Origin: Affinirhizobium straminoryzae
GTDB taxonomy: Bacteria; Pseudomonadota; Alphaproteobacteria; Rhizobiales; Rhizobiaceae
NCBI RefSeq assembly: GCF_007004135.1
Contig: NZ_VJMG01000009.1
Location: forward strand, 62,001-126,000
Length of the DNA stretch: 64,000 bases
Direction of reading: 5' to 3'
In this document: piece by piece, positions 43,621 through 53,332 of the stretch
Numbering within the stretch: position 1 is the first letter of the stretch
Layout of the letters: the number at the start of each line of letters is the position of its first letter
Program-made: the position numbers and the translations under genes
Notes under the pieces: model-generated
The model's input: only the letters and a program-made list of their open reading frames with translations
The model's database searches: none
Told to the model about the DNA's origin: nothing

Positions 43621-44151
43621 TCACTCGCCCTTGGCAAGATCCTGCATTTCCGAAAACACCGAATCCCGCTCCCCCTCGCTGACACGGTGGATATCATCGA
43701 TCACGAAACGCCCGCCTTCGGTGATGACATCGAAATCCACCTCATTGACGGAATCCTTGATGTCGGCCTGATCGATGCAGGTCCACAGCTTGAAGGTGAC
43801 CTTGACGGATGTCACCGCGCCGTTCGGCTGGCCAGGTGCAATGGTGATGTTCTGCAGCGGGCAGCCATCCTGAGAATCCGTCACCACGTCATAGCCGAAG
43901 GGATCGCCGGGCTGGTTGTTTTCGGTCTCGTAGGCCGGGTGTTTGGCGGCCTCCTTATAGGCTGTCTGAAAGCGCTTGCTGAACAGCTTTGCCAGTGGCT
44001 CCGGATCGAAGATGAACTTCCAGCCCGCATCCACGCTTTCCCAGTTGGCCTTGGTCATGTCCATCACCTGACGCACCGGATCAGTGGCATCGGCGGCGCT
44101 GGCAAACGTGGCAAAGGAAGCGAAAAGCAAAGCGAGCGGCACGGTCCGCAT
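43621..44151 (-). CDS. secreted DUF3828-like protein
   Basis: A 176-residue precursor with a signal peptide (RTVPLALLFASFATFASA), then an NTF2-like fold pattern: an initial helix with a W-x-x-V-D-A-G-W, FSKRFQTAYKEAA, DGCPLQNITIAP with a Cys pair across to LWTCIDQ, and a closing FDVITEGGRFVIDDIHRV strand. This resembles DUF3828, a periplasmic family of unknown function. Assignment is by pattern only. It is divergent from icd. Confidence 0.6.
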   Translation of the reverse strand: MRTVPLALLFASFATFASAADATDPVRQVMDMTKANWESVDAGWKFIFDPEPLAKLFSKRFQTAYKEAAKHPAYETENNQPGDPFGYDVVTDSQDGCPLQNITIAPGQPNGAVTSVKVTFKLWTCIDQADIKDSVNEVDFDVITEGGRFVIDDIHRVSEGERDSVFSEMQDLAKGE

Positions 44152-44234
44152 GGCGGCAATAATCCCTGTCTGGAAACGTTGCGGGAGATTATCCCCCTCA
44201 ATCGATTTGGCAATGGCAATTGTTCTGGCAGTGC

Positions 44235-44263
44235 TTTGCGTTCCGGCTCTGCGGTGCTATAGC
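44235..44263 (+). promoter_or_regulatory. candidate promoter of icd
   Basis: TTTGCG, a 17-base spacer and TATAGC about 65 bases before the icd ATG. The -10 box is good, the -35 box is moderate. Confidence 0.4.
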
Positions 44264-44325
44264 GCACGAGACTTCTGTCCACCTAAGCCGGGGCGGCAAG
44301 CCCCGTTCATTGAAGAGGCTGATAC

Positions 44326-45540
44326 ATGAACAAGATCAAGGTTGCCAACCCGGTCGTCGATCTCGACGGCGACGAGATGACCCGCATCATCTGGCAGTTC
44401 ATCAAGGAAAAGCTGATCCTGCCCTATCTTGATCTTCAGATCGAATATTACGACCTCTCGGTGGAAAACCGCGATGCCACCAATGACCAGGTGACGGTCG
44501 ACGCCGCCCACGCCATCAAGAAGCACGGCGTCGGCATCAAGTGCGCAACGATCACCCCGGACGAAGCCCGCGTCAAGGAATTCAACCTCAAGGAAATGTG
44601 GAAGAGCCCGAACGGCACGATCCGCAACATCCTCGGCGGTGTGATCTTCCGCGAGCCGATCATCTGCAAGAACGTGCCGCGTCTGGTTCCGGGCTGGACC
44701 AAGCCGATCGTTGTCGGCCGTCACGCCTTCGGCGACCAGTACAAGGCAACCGATTTCAAGTTCCCCGGCAAGGGCAAGCTGACGATCAAGTTCGTCGGTG
44801 AAGACGGCGAAGTGATCGAGAAGGAAGTCTACAACGCACCGGGCGCCGGCGTGGCGCTTGCCATGTACAACCTCGACGAATCCATCCGCGAATTCGCCCG
44901 CGCGTCGATGATGTACGGCCTGATGCGCAAGTGGCCGGTCTACCTGTCCACGAAGAACACCATCCTCAAGGCCTATGACGGCCGCTTCAAGGACATCTTC
45001 GAAGAAGTCTACCAGACCGAATTCAAGGCGAAGTTCGACGAGATCGGCATCGTCTACGAACACCGCCTGATCGACGACATGGTCGCGTCCGCCCTCAAGT
45101 GGTCCGGCGGCTACGTCTGGGCCTGCAAGAACTACGACGGCGACGTCCAGTCCGATACGGTTGCTCAAGGGTTCGGCTCGCTCGGCCTGATGACCTCGGT
45201 TCTTCTGTCGCCCGATGGCCGCACGGTGGAAGCCGAAGCCGCCCACGGCACCGTGACGCGCCACTATCGCCAGCACCAGAAGGGTCAGGAAACCTCGACC
45301 AACTCGATCGCCTCGATCTTCGCCTGGACCCGTGGCCTTGCCCACCGTGCCAAGCTCGACGACAATGCCGAACTCGCAAAATTTGCGACGACGCTCGAAA
45401 AGGTCTGCATCGATACCGTCGAAGCCGGCTTCATGACCAAGGATCTGGCGCTCCTCATCGGTCCGGATCAGCCGTGGCTCTCCACCACCGCCTTCCTCGA
45501 CAAGGTGGACGAGAACCTGCGCGCCGCCATGGCCGCCTGA
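44326..45540 (+). CDS. icd: NADP-dependent isocitrate dehydrogenase (eukaryotic-type)
   Basis: Oxidative decarboxylation of isocitrate to 2-oxoglutarate in the TCA cycle. The 404-residue protein is of the homodimeric type II family shared with mitochondrial IDH2, not the E. coli type: it starts [19 protein letters not shown] and has the substrate loop [15 protein letters not shown], the metal Asp residues in LIDDMVA and YDGDVQSD, and the NADP-site [13 protein letters not shown]. Length is typical (404-406). It is monocistronic, ending at a strong terminator. Confidence 0.96.
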   Translation: MNKIKVANPVVDLDGDEMTRIIWQFIKEKLILPYLDLQIEYYDLSVENRDATNDQVTVDAAHAIKKHGVGIKCATITPDEARVKEFNLKEMWKSPNGTIRNILGGVIFREPIICKNVPRLVPGWTKPIVVGRHAFGDQYKATDFKFPGKGKLTIKFVGEDGEVIEKEVYNAPGAGVALAMYNLDESIREFARASMMYGLMRKWPVYLSTKNTILKAYDGRFKDIFEEVYQTEFKAKFDEIGIVYEHRLIDDMVASALKWSGGYVWACKNYDGDVQSDTVAQGFGSLGLMTSVLLSPDGRTVEAEAAHGTVTRHYRQHQKGQETSTNSIASIFAWTRGLAHRAKLDDNAELAKFATTLEKVCIDTVEAGFMTKDLALLIGPDQPWLSTTAFLDKVDENLRAAMAA

Positions 45541-45563
45541 TCTCACCGATCCCGAGACAGACG

Positions 45564-45591
45564 AACCCGGTCGCCTCGCGGCCGGGTTTTT
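45564..45591 (+). terminator. rho-independent terminator of icd
   Basis: An 11-bp stem AACCCGGTCGC / GCGGCCGGGTT (one G-U pair) with a CTC loop, then a T-rich run, 23 bases past the stop. Confidence 0.87.
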
Positions 45592-45671
45592 CTTTGTCCA
45601 CACGGGCTTGTCATCCGGCCGTCATCACGGCACAATAAGAACATAAGAAGAACAAATACCGGAGGAGCCTC

Positions 45672-46307
45672 ATGTCACCGTTGACACTTTATACCCACCC
45701 CATGTCGCGCGGCCGCATTGCCCGCTGGATGCTGGAGGAAGTCGGCCAGCCCTATGATGTACGTCTCTTGGCCTACGGGCCGGACATGAAAAGCGCGGAC
45801 TATCGGGCGATCAATCCGATGGGCAAGGTCCCGGCCCTTCGCCACGGAGACCTCGTGGTGACCGAATGCGCCGGCATTATCGCCTATCTGGCGGACACGT
45901 TCCATGACGCGGGCCTCCATCCGCAGACGGATGCAGAACGGGCTGCCTACTATCGCTGGATGTTCTTCGCCGCCGGACCGCTGGAAACCGCGGTCAGCAA
46001 CCGCGCGCTCGGCTTCGTGGTGCCGGAAGAAAAGCAGCGCATGGTCGGCTACGGCTCCTATGATCTTGTTCTCGACACTCTGGAACAGGCGCTGTCCGCC
46101 ACCACCTATGTCGCTGGCGAGCGCTTCACCGGCGCGGACGTCTATCTCGGCGCGCATCTGATGTGGGGCATGCAGTTCGGTAGCATCGAGAAACGCGCTG
46201 CGTTCGAGGCCTATGTTGCGCGCATTGAATCACGCCCGGCTCACCTGCGCGCCACCGAACTCGATGACGCGCTTGCAGCAGAACTCGCGCCCGCCGCAAA
46301 GGGCTGA
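45672..46307 (+). CDS. glutathione S-transferase family protein
   Basis: A 211-residue GST. The N-terminal thioredoxin-like domain (about 3-80) has PMSRGRIARWMLEEVGQPYDV with the likely glutathione-activating Ser, a cis-Pro in GKVPALRHGD and the TECAGIIAYLAD helix; the C-terminal helical domain has the N-capping ERFTGADVYLGA motif (S/T-x-x-D). The substrate is unknown. GGAGGAG precedes the ATG. Next is a VOC gene 36 bases downstream, so the pair is probably one unit, perhaps in detoxification. Confidence 0.9.
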   Translation: MSPLTLYTHPMSRGRIARWMLEEVGQPYDVRLLAYGPDMKSADYRAINPMGKVPALRHGDLVVTECAGIIAYLADTFHDAGLHPQTDAERAAYYRWMFFAAGPLETAVSNRALGFVVPEEKQRMVGYGSYDLVLDTLEQALSATTYVAGERFTGADVYLGAHLMWGMQFGSIEKRAAFEAYVARIESRPAHLRATELDDALAAELAPAAKG

Positions 46308-46343
46308 CACACAGGCCTGCCTCCGAAAGACAGGAACACCTCC

Positions 46344-46736
46344 ATGAAGTTCGGCTATTCCATCGCCTATGTTCCCGACGTGGCCAAGTCGCTTGCCTTT
46401 TTCGGCGATGCCTTCGGCTTCTCCACCCGCTTCCTGCACGACAGCGGCACCTATGGCGAGCTGGAGAGCGGTGAAACCACGCTGGCCTTTGCGGCAGAGG
46501 CGCTGGGCGAGGCCAATTTTCCAGGTGGCCATGTCTCGGCCCACGCATCCCCGCAGCCGCTCGGCATGGAAATCGCGCTCGTCACCGAGGATGTCGCCGC
46601 CGCACATGCCCGGGCCATCGCCTGCGGGGCCCGTGAACTGTCGCCACCCGCGGAAAAGCCCTGGGGACAGGTGGTTTCCTACCTGCGCTGCCCGGACGGT
46701 CTGCTGGTTGAACTCTGCACGCCGATGGCCGGTTGA
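46344..46736 (+). CDS. VOC family (glyoxalase-like) protein
   Basis: A 130-residue single VOC domain: [36 protein letters not shown] at the N-terminus with the typical V-x-D-x-x-x-S-x-x-F-Y/F start, a mid-strand [17 protein letters not shown] and a closing [16 protein letters not shown] strand with the usual Glu ligand. Specific activity is unknown. It follows a GST gene, which suggests a glutathione- or electrophile-linked role; that is inference. Confidence 0.87.
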   Translation: MKFGYSIAYVPDVAKSLAFFGDAFGFSTRFLHDSGTYGELESGETTLAFAAEALGEANFPGGHVSAHASPQPLGMEIALVTEDVAAAHARAIACGARELSPPAEKPWGQVVSYLRCPDGLLVELCTPMAG

Positions 46737-46813
46737 CGCCGGCAGAAACACGCTTAGTCAGGCAGGCGCCTTTGATATTGGACCAGCGGGCGGCTCATGA
46801 TATTGAGCCGCCC

Positions 46814-48277
46814 ATGACAAAGATTTCCTCCACACCCGTTCACGTCATCGGCGGCGGCCTTGCCGGCTCCGAAGCCGCCTGGCAGCTGGCCGAGGCCGGC
46901 ATCCCCGTCATCCTGCATGAAATGCGCGGTGTCCGCGGCACGGATGCGCACAAGACCGACGGCCTTGCCGAGCTGGTCTGTTCCAATTCCTTCCGTTCCG
47001 ACGATGCCACCGCCAATGCGGTCGGCGTCATCCATGCGGAAATGCGCCTTGCCGGCTCGCTGATCATGGCCTGTGCCGACCGCCACCAGGTGCCGGCCGG
47101 CGGGGCGCTCGCCGTCGACCGCGACGGCTTTTCCGACGCCGTCACACAGGCGCTGTCGCAGCATCCCCGCATCACCGTGGTGCGTGAGGAAGTGCAGGGT
47201 CTGCCGCCGAAGGAGTGGGGCCTTTCGATTGTCGCGACCGGTCCGCTGACCTCCGCCTCGCTTGCGTCCGCGATCCAGGCGGAAACCGGCGAGGATGCGC
47301 TCGCCTTCTTCGATGCGATCGCGCCGATCGTTCACCGCGAGTCGATCGACATGTCGATCTGCTGGTACCAGTCGCGCTATGACAAGGTCGGCCCCGGCGG
47401 CACGGGCAAGGATTACATCAACTGCCCGCTCGACAAGAACCAGTATGACGCCTTCGTCGATGCCCTGATTGCCGGGGACACCGTCGGCTTCAAGGAATGG
47501 GAAGGCACGCCCTATTTCGATGGCTGCCTGCCGATCGAGGTGATGGCGGAGCGCGGCCGCGAGACGCTGCGCCACGGGCCCATGAAGCCGATGGGCCTCA
47601 CCAATGCCCATAACCCGACCGTCAAGGCCTATGCCGTCGTCCAGCTTCGGCAAGACAATGCGCTTGGCACGCTCTACAACATGGTCGGCTTCCAGACGAA
47701 GCTGAAATATGGCGCGCAGGCGGAGATCTTCCGGATGATTCCCGGCCTGCAGAATGCCGAATTCGCAAGGCTCGGCGGCCTGCATCGCAACACCTACATC
47801 CATTCGCCGACGCTGCTCGACCAGAGCCTGACGCTGAAATCGCGCCCCGGCCTGCGCTTTGCCGGCCAGATCACCGGCTGCGAGGGCTATGTGGAAAGTG
47901 CGGCGATCGGACTGCTGGCCGGTCGTTTCGCGGCTGCCGAGGCGAGAGGCGAGGCCCCCAGCCTGCCGCCGGCCACCACGGCACTCGGCGCGCTCCTCAA
48001 CCATATCACCGGCGGCCATCTGGTCTCGGACGACGAGCCCGGCAAGCGCTCCTTCCAGCCGATGAACGTCAATTTCGGCCTGTTTCCGGAGCTGGAGCCC
48101 GGCTCCATCGTCAAGCCGGAGGGCGTCAAACGCTTCCGCGGCAAGGACAAGACGGTGATGAAGCGCCAGCTTCTTGCCCGCCGCGCGCTGACCGACTGCG
48201 CGACGTGGCTGGGCGTCCCGGCGCCCGTGTTTGCGGAGGCCTCAGAGGCTGCCGCCTTGACCGCGGACGCCGTCTAA
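46814..48277 (+). CDS. trmFO: folate-dependent tRNA (uracil-54-C5)-methyltransferase
   Basis: Makes ribothymidine-54 in tRNA using methylenetetrahydrofolate and FAD. The 487-residue protein has the FAD motif [21 protein letters not shown], the [18 protein letters not shown] block with the catalytic Cys, [24 protein letters not shown] with the second Cys, and [20 protein letters not shown]. Start at 46814; a longer frame to 46733 overlaps the VOC gene. Its 3' end overlaps that of the convergent small gene by 36 bases. Confidence 0.95.
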   Translation: MTKISSTPVHVIGGGLAGSEAAWQLAEAGIPVILHEMRGVRGTDAHKTDGLAELVCSNSFRSDDATANAVGVIHAEMRLAGSLIMACADRHQVPAGGALAVDRDGFSDAVTQALSQHPRITVVREEVQGLPPKEWGLSIVATGPLTSASLASAIQAETGEDALAFFDAIAPIVHRESIDMSICWYQSRYDKVGPGGTGKDYINCPLDKNQYDAFVDALIAGDTVGFKEWEGTPYFDGCLPIEVMAERGRETLRHGPMKPMGLTNAHNPTVKAYAVVQLRQDNALGTLYNMVGFQTKLKYGAQAEIFRMIPGLQNAEFARLGGLHRNTYIHSPTLLDQSLTLKSRPGLRFAGQITGCEGYVESAAIGLLAGRFAAAEARGEAPSLPPATTALGALLNHITGGHLVSDDEPGKRSFQPMNVNFGLFPELEPGSIVKPEGVKRFRGKDKTVMKRQLLARRALTDCATWLGVPAPVFAEASEAAALTADAV

Positions 48278-48706
48278 CGGCATCTGCTCGCGGGTCACAT
48301 AGTTGCCGAGCAACCAGAGCGACACCTCGGCCGCCTCGGCGGCGGTCGAGAATACGAAGCTGCCACTCTGCGTGGGTGCGTCGAGAAAGTCGATCGCGAG
48401 GCCGCGCCCGTTCGACATCGGCGTCACGCGCGAACGGTCAGGCTGGATCAGATGGCAGGCATAGTGCGAGCCGCCATTGCGCATGATGCCGGCCTTGTTG
48501 TCGTAGAGGCGCACGAAGATGGTGTTGCCATCCTCGGTCTCATGCAGGCTGCGGATCGCTTCCGTCGGATAGGCACGCCCGAATTCGAGAATGGCGAGTC
48601 CCGGATCATGTCGATCCAGTTCCTCGCGCTCCCGCGCCATGGATGTGGTGTAATAGGCGGTCAGAATGACCAGTCCGAAAATGATTGCCCAGACGACCAG
48701 ACTCAC
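48242..48706 (-). CDS. membrane-anchored hypothetical protein (154 aa)
   Basis: A 154-residue protein with one N-terminal membrane helix ([19 protein letters not shown]) and a soluble mixed alpha/beta domain ([38 protein letters not shown]..). The GTG start at 48706 was chosen because GGGGAG lies eight bases upstream; an ATG-led frame upstream reads poorly. No family recognised; the domain ends with a [17 protein letters not shown] helix. It is convergent with trmFO. Confidence 0.6.
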   Translation of the reverse strand: MSLVVWAIIFGLVILTAYYTTSMAREREELDRHDPGLAILEFGRAYPTEAIRSLHETEDGNTIFVRLYDNKAGIMRNGGSHYACHLIQPDRSRVTPMSNGRGLAIDFLDAPTQSGSFVFSTAAEAAEVSLWLLGNYVTREQMPLDGVRGQGGSL

Positions 48707-48841
48707 ACCGAATTCTCCCCTGCAGACGGCACCGCTCACCGCCCCTGCCCTGTAGCGGCCGAGGCTTGCCCGAACGTGACCGCCAGACGGAACCGGGCTC
48801 CGCAAGCTGGCCGGCAGGACAGTGGAGGCGTGCCATCACTT

Positions 48842-48873
48842 GAGGACGGACGTATTGGAGGACGGACGTATTG
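48842..48873. repeat. perfect 16-bp tandem duplication
   Basis: GAGGACGGACGTATTG occurs twice in direct succession (48842-48857 and 48858-48873) in the gap between two reverse-strand genes. Confidence 0.9.
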
Positions 48874-48896
48874 CCGGCCCCGGCCACCTGCAGGCA

Positions 48897-49748
48897 TCAA
48901 AAACGTTTCAGCGCCATCATTTTGAGCATGGAGAGCTGGCGACGCCATTGCGGCGACTGCAGCTTGCCGTCCAGCGCATCCTGCGGGCGCCGTGCGGCCT
49001 GCTTCAGAACCGGCGCGGCGATCGCGACCGGCAGGAAGGCCGGAACCAGTACGGAAGGCATGCCTGACCTGGCCGCCTTGCCGAGGTGCTCCAGCCCGAG
49101 CGCGGCAAGCGCGCCAACCGAATGCGCCACATTCCCATTCAGCGCGTCATCCAGGAAACCGTCACGGTCGAGGCCGGTGGCAGAGAGGATATCCTGCGGC
49201 ACATAGACCTGGCCACGGCGGCGGTGCTGCGGCATCAGCAGAAGAAGGCCGGCAACGGCCTGCGCGACGCCGGCATGACCGGCTGTTTCCGCCTGCTGCA
49301 TGGCGGCCGGGGCATCGAGCACCAGACCGGCCAGTTGAATCAGGGCGGAGGCGGTTTCACCCGCATACCCCTCCAGCGCATTGCGGTCCGGCATCGGATC
49401 GTCATAAAGATCGAAGATGCGGGCCTCGATCATGTCGGTCAGGCTCTGACGCGGCAGGCGATGACGCTCCACCGTCTCCATCAGCGCAACAGCCAGCGGA
49501 TTGCCGCCTGTATCGCCGCTCGCCTGGCCGAAAAGGAGATCGCGCCACCATTGCAGCCGGATCTCGCCAGCCAGCGGCTGCTGCACCACGTCGCGAACCC
49601 GGGCGATTTCGGCATTGAAGGCGTAAAGTGCCGCAAGCGCTCCCCGCTTGTCCTCCGGCGAAAGGAGGCAGGCCAGATAGCGGTCGCGGTCCGTCTCGCG
49701 CAGCGTCGAGAGGCAGATGTCCCAGTGGTCGCCGGCACCAGCCGTCAC
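48897..49748 (-). CDS. squalene/phytoene synthase-fold protein, NDUFAF6-like
   Basis: A 283-residue protein of the trans-isoprenyl diphosphate synthase fold (SQS_PSY family). It keeps the first region as LLSPEDKRGALAALYAFNAEIARVRDVV, then RLQWWRDLLFG, and a second region GYAGETASALIQLAG..; the two Asp-rich metal motifs of true squalene or phytoene synthases are largely lost. This matches the NDUFAF6 (C8orf38) type, a complex I assembly factor in mitochondria. The GTG start 49748 has GGAGGG upstream. It follows the Mth938-like gene by 25 bases at the end of the yajC-secDF operon. Confidence 0.85.
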   Translation of the reverse strand: MTAGAGDHWDICLSTLRETDRDRYLACLLSPEDKRGALAALYAFNAEIARVRDVVQQPLAGEIRLQWWRDLLFGQASGDTGGNPLAVALMETVERHRLPRQSLTDMIEARIFDLYDDPMPDRNALEGYAGETASALIQLAGLVLDAPAAMQQAETAGHAGVAQAVAGLLLLMPQHRRRGQVYVPQDILSATGLDRDGFLDDALNGNVAHSVGALAALGLEHLGKAARSGMPSVLVPAFLPVAIAAPVLKQAARRPQDALDGKLQSPQWRRQLSMLKMMALKRF

Positions 49749-49773
49749 GGCCTTCCCTCCACGCAAATTCGGT

Positions 49774-50154
49774 TCAGACGGCGATGAGCGCCGCAGCCAC
49801 GGGCCGCGATTCGCCGAGCATGATGTTGTACGTGCGGATGGCCGCCCCGGTTCCCATCGAGTCCGAGGAAATTCCGCGCGCCCGGAACGCCGCCTTCAGC
49901 GGTGCCGGCAACGGGCGCAGATCGCGGCCCGTGCCCACAAGCAGAAACTCGACGCCCTCAGCGTGCAACACGCGCGAAAATGCATCCACCGTCAGCGGAT
50001 CGCCCTCAGCCATCTCCCAGGCATAGATGCCCACGGGCAGGCAGATCAGAGAGCCGCGATGCGACATGTCCGCGAAACGAAAGCCGCCATTGCCATAGGC
50101 ATCGATCGGCGCGCGTCCGGGGAAATGCGCATCGGGACCGGGCAGTTCCACCAT
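49774..50154 (-). CDS. Mth938-like domain protein (DUF498), NDUFAF3-like
   Basis: A 126-residue single-domain protein of the Mth938/DUF498 fold: IDAYGNGGFRFADMSHRGSLICLPVGIYAWEM, VEFLLVGTGRDLRPLP, and ARGISSDSMGTGAAIRTYNIMLGESR, the last block being highly conserved in the family. The human member NDUFAF3 is a complex I assembly factor. It starts three bases after the secDF stop, so it is in the same operon, with an NDUFAF6-like gene next. Confidence 0.9.
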   Translation of the reverse strand: MVELPGPDAHFPGRAPIDAYGNGGFRFADMSHRGSLICLPVGIYAWEMAEGDPLTVDAFSRVLHAEGVEFLLVGTGRDLRPLPAPLKAAFRARGISSDSMGTGAAIRTYNIMLGESRPVAAALIAV

Positions 50155-50157
50155 CGA

Positions 50158-52719
50158 TCAGACCTTCGCGCCGCTGACGTCGGAGGCCTTCTTGCCCCCC
50201 TTGGCGGCGGATGCATCCCCGCTTTCGGGGCGCATGTTGAAGGCGATCAGGATCGGCGCGGCGATGTAGATCGAGGAGAATGTGGCAACGACGACGCCCG
50301 CGATCATGGCGAAGGTGAAGGACTGGATCACCTCGCCGCCGAACAGATAGAGCGCGATGAGGGCGAGCAGTGTCGTCACCATGGTCAGGATCGTGCGCGA
50401 CATGGTTTCGTTGATCGACATGTCGATCAGGTCGGCCAGCGGCATCTTCTTGAACTTGCGCATGTTTTCGCGCAGGCGGTCATAGACGACAACCGTATCG
50501 TTCAGCGAGTAGCCGACGACGGTCAAGATCGCCGCGATGCTGGTCAGGTTGAACTCGATGCCGGAGACCACGAAGATGCCGAGCGTCAGGATCACGTCAT
50601 GGATCGTGGCGAGGATTGCACCGACGGCAAACTGCCATTCGAAGCGGAACCAGATATAGACCAGGATGCCGATGAGCGCGCCGAGAACACCGATCGTGGC
50701 GGTCTGGCTGAGTTCGCCAGAGACGGCCGGACCGACCACTTCCACGCGACGGAACTCGTAATCCTTCTCCAGCGCGTCACGCACCTTGGCAAGTGCTGTC
50801 TGTTCCGCCGTCTCGCCACCGCCCTGGGCCGCGATACGCACGAGAACGCTGTTGGCCTCGCCGAAATTCTGTGCCTGCACCTCGCCAAGGCCGAGACCAT
50901 CGAGACGGCTGCGCAGATCGGCGAGGTTGGCATCGCCCTCTTTGGCGCGCAGTTCGATGACCGAGCCGCCCTTGAAGTCGACGCCGAGGTTCATGCCGCC
51001 GACACCGAAACCGACGATGGAACCGAGAACGAGGATACCGGAAATCGTGAAGGTCCAGCGGCGGATGCCCATGAACTTCACGCCGTTGAAGTCGAAGATT
51101 CCGGTGCGGATGCCCTTCGGCAGATGCTTGGGACGGCGCAGCTTGATCCACTCGGCAAACAGCCAGTTGGTCAGGGTATAGGCCGTGAAGATCGTGGTGG
51201 CGATACCGATCGCATGGGTGACGGCAAAGCCGCGCACAGGGCCGGTGCCGAGATAGAAGAGAACGACGGCAGCAATCAGCGCCGTCACGTTCGCATCGAC
51301 GATGGTGCCGAAGGCGCGGTTGAAACCGAGATCGATCGACTGGATCAGCGAGCGTCCGCTCTTGGCCTCTTCGCGGATGCGCTCATAGATCAGAACGTTG
51401 GAGTCAACGGCCATACCGATGGTGAGAACGATGCCGGCAATACCCGGAAGCGTCAGCGTCGATCCGAGCACGGTCAGGATCGCGATGGTCATCAGGATGT
51501 TGACCGTGAGCGCGATGATCGCCAGCACGCCGAAGAAGCCGTAGAACACCAGCATGAAGACGATGACGAGCAGCGAGGCGACGATGCCGGCAATCACGCC
51601 GGCACGGATCGAGTCCGCACCGAGGCTCGGGCCGACGGTGCGTTCTTCCACCACCGTCAGCGTGGCCGGCAGCGCGCCGGCGCGCAGAAGCACGGCAAGG
51701 TCGTTGGCGCTCTGGACCGTGAAGTTGCCGGAAATCTGACCCAAACCACCGACGATCGGTTCGCGGATGACCGGCGCGGAAATGACCTTGTCATCGAGCA
51801 CGATCGCAAACGGACGGCCGACATTCTGCTGGGTCGCCTGCGCGAAACGCTGGGCGCCGCGGGAATCGAAGCGGAAGGTGACGACAGGCTCGTTGGTCTG
51901 CTGATTGAAGCTTGCCTGCGCATCGACCAGGTTCTCACCCGAGATCAGGGCCTGCTTCTCCACGAGATAGGGCGTGGTCGGATCGGAGGCACCATAGAGG
52001 ACCTGCGAAGCGGCCGGCGGGCGGCCATTGACCGCCTCCTGCGGCGACATGCTGGTATCCACCATGTGGAAGGTCAGCTTGGCCGTCTTGTTGAGGAGGT
52101 TCTTCAGACGCTGCGGATCGTTGAGGCCCGGCACCTGAACGGCAATGCGGTCATTGCCCTGGCGGGTAATCAGCGGCTCGGTATTGCCGAGCTCATCAAC
52201 GCGCCGACGCACGACCTCGGTCGACTGGCTGAGAGCCGAGGACATGCGGTAATTGATCCCCTCATCGGTCAGCGTCAGACGCAGGAGACCCGTTTCCGGC
52301 TCATCGAGGCTCGCTTCGCGCAGCGTGGTGCCCATGACCGTGCCAGTGCTGATCGGCTGTACCAGTTCGTTCAGCGCCTTGCGGGCGGCATCGACCTGGG
52401 CGGGATCGGTGATGCGAACCTGGATCTGCTGGCCGTTGCCAGTGAGGCCGGTATAGCGGACCCCCGCTTCGCGCAGACGCGTGCGAATATCGCCGATGGT
52501 GGTCTCGACACGCTCCTTGACGATCTCGGAGCGATCGATCTTGAGCATCATGTACGAGCCGCCCTGCAGGTCGAGACCGAGCGTCATCTTGTGATGCGGC
52601 AGGAAGGACGGATAGTTCTTCAGCTGCGCATCACTCAGCGCATTGGGCAATGCGATGATGATGCTGCCCAGCATGGAAAGCCAGATCAGGAACGTCTTCC
52701 AGCGCGGAAAATAGAGCAT
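50158..52719 (-). CDS. secDF: protein translocase SecD-SecF fusion
   Basis: Membrane protein that uses the proton gradient to help release exported proteins from SecYEG. At 853 residues it joins SecD (about 1-540, with the N-terminal helix, large periplasmic domain MMLKIDRSEIVKER.. and six-helix RND part including GMAVDSNVLIYERIREE) and SecF (about 555-835, with VDFKGGSVIEL and YSLNDTVVVYDRLREN). Fused SecDF occurs in several alphaproteobacteria and Gram-positives. It follows yajC by 59 bases and precedes two small genes of the same operon. Confidence 0.95.
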   Translation of the reverse strand: MLYFPRWKTFLIWLSMLGSIIIALPNALSDAQLKNYPSFLPHHKMTLGLDLQGGSYMMLKIDRSEIVKERVETTIGDIRTRLREAGVRYTGLTGNGQQIQVRITDPAQVDAARKALNELVQPISTGTVMGTTLREASLDEPETGLLRLTLTDEGINYRMSSALSQSTEVVRRRVDELGNTEPLITRQGNDRIAVQVPGLNDPQRLKNLLNKTAKLTFHMVDTSMSPQEAVNGRPPAASQVLYGASDPTTPYLVEKQALISGENLVDAQASFNQQTNEPVVTFRFDSRGAQRFAQATQQNVGRPFAIVLDDKVISAPVIREPIVGGLGQISGNFTVQSANDLAVLLRAGALPATLTVVEERTVGPSLGADSIRAGVIAGIVASLLVIVFMLVFYGFFGVLAIIALTVNILMTIAILTVLGSTLTLPGIAGIVLTIGMAVDSNVLIYERIREEAKSGRSLIQSIDLGFNRAFGTIVDANVTALIAAVVLFYLGTGPVRGFAVTHAIGIATTIFTAYTLTNWLFAEWIKLRRPKHLPKGIRTGIFDFNGVKFMGIRRWTFTISGILVLGSIVGFGVGGMNLGVDFKGGSVIELRAKEGDANLADLRSRLDGLGLGEVQAQNFGEANSVLVRIAAQGGGETAEQTALAKVRDALEKDYEFRRVEVVGPAVSGELSQTATIGVLGALIGILVYIWFRFEWQFAVGAILATIHDVILTLGIFVVSGIEFNLTSIAAILTVVGYSLNDTVVVYDRLRENMRKFKKMPLADLIDMSINETMSRTILTMVTTLLALIALYLFGGEVIQSFTFAMIAGVVVATFSSIYIAAPILIAFNMRPESGDASAAKGGKKASDVSGAKV

Positions 52720-52778
52720 AGCGGTCTCGAATCGATGGGTGCGGGGCCAGCCGCTCTCGAGCGACTGGCCGAAAGGGA

Positions 52779-53132
52779 TCAGGCGTTTTCGGTCTTGACC
52801 GGCTCACCCTTGACGCGGACTTCCGCGATGTAGGTGCGAATGGCGCGGATCTTCACGCCTTCGGCGATTTCCACTTCCAGTTCGTTGTCGTCGATGACCT
52901 TGGTGACCTTGCCGGAAATGCCGCCGCCCAGAACAACCTGGTCGCCGCGGCGGATGTTGGACAGGGTTTCCTGGCGCTTCTTCATCTGCTGGCGCTGCGG
53001 CCGGATCAGGAAGAAGTACCACACCACCATCAGCGGCGCGAAAAGGAAAAGCATTTCAAGGCCGGAGCCGAACGGAGAGGCGCCGGCGGCACCACCAGTG
53101 CTGGCCTGGGCGAATGCTTCAGTAATGAACAT
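52779..53132 (-). CDS. yajC: Sec translocase accessory subunit YajC
   Basis: A 117-residue membrane protein with one hydrophobic helix (LEMLFLFAPLMVVWYFFLIRPQRQQMKKR) and a small cytoplasmic domain with RRGDQVVLGGGISGKVTKV. YajC joins SecDF in the holotranslocon. The start at 53132 begins the conserved FITEAFAQA; 27 residues of open frame upstream are not family-like. It is the first gene of the yajC-secDF operon and is divergent from the DUF815 gene. Confidence 0.95.
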   Translation of the reverse strand: MFITEAFAQASTGGAAGASPFGSGLEMLFLFAPLMVVWYFFLIRPQRQQMKKRQETLSNIRRGDQVVLGGGISGKVTKVIDDNELEVEIAEGVKIRAIRTYIAEVRVKGEPVKTENA

Positions 53133-53332
53133 CGAGAACTCCCGGATAGACGGATACGGAGGCACCCCCCGCTTCAAGCCGCCGGAATATAGTCGCGATC
53201 GGGGTGAATGCAACAGAAACGGCGGCGGGGGCGTACCGAATTCAGGCCTCTTACCCTTTCAGCCTGGAAAACACCATGCTACCCGCAGCGAAAAGGCAGG
53301 AAACGGGCTTTTGCCGCGCCAAGGAGGAGATG

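Noticed and set aside
49717-52833. A forward-strand open frame of more than 1000 codons opposite secDF
   Set aside because: It is antisense to an intact SecD-SecF fusion, is His/Arg/Asp-rich low-complexity sequence and has no family resemblance; it arises from GC-rich codon bias.
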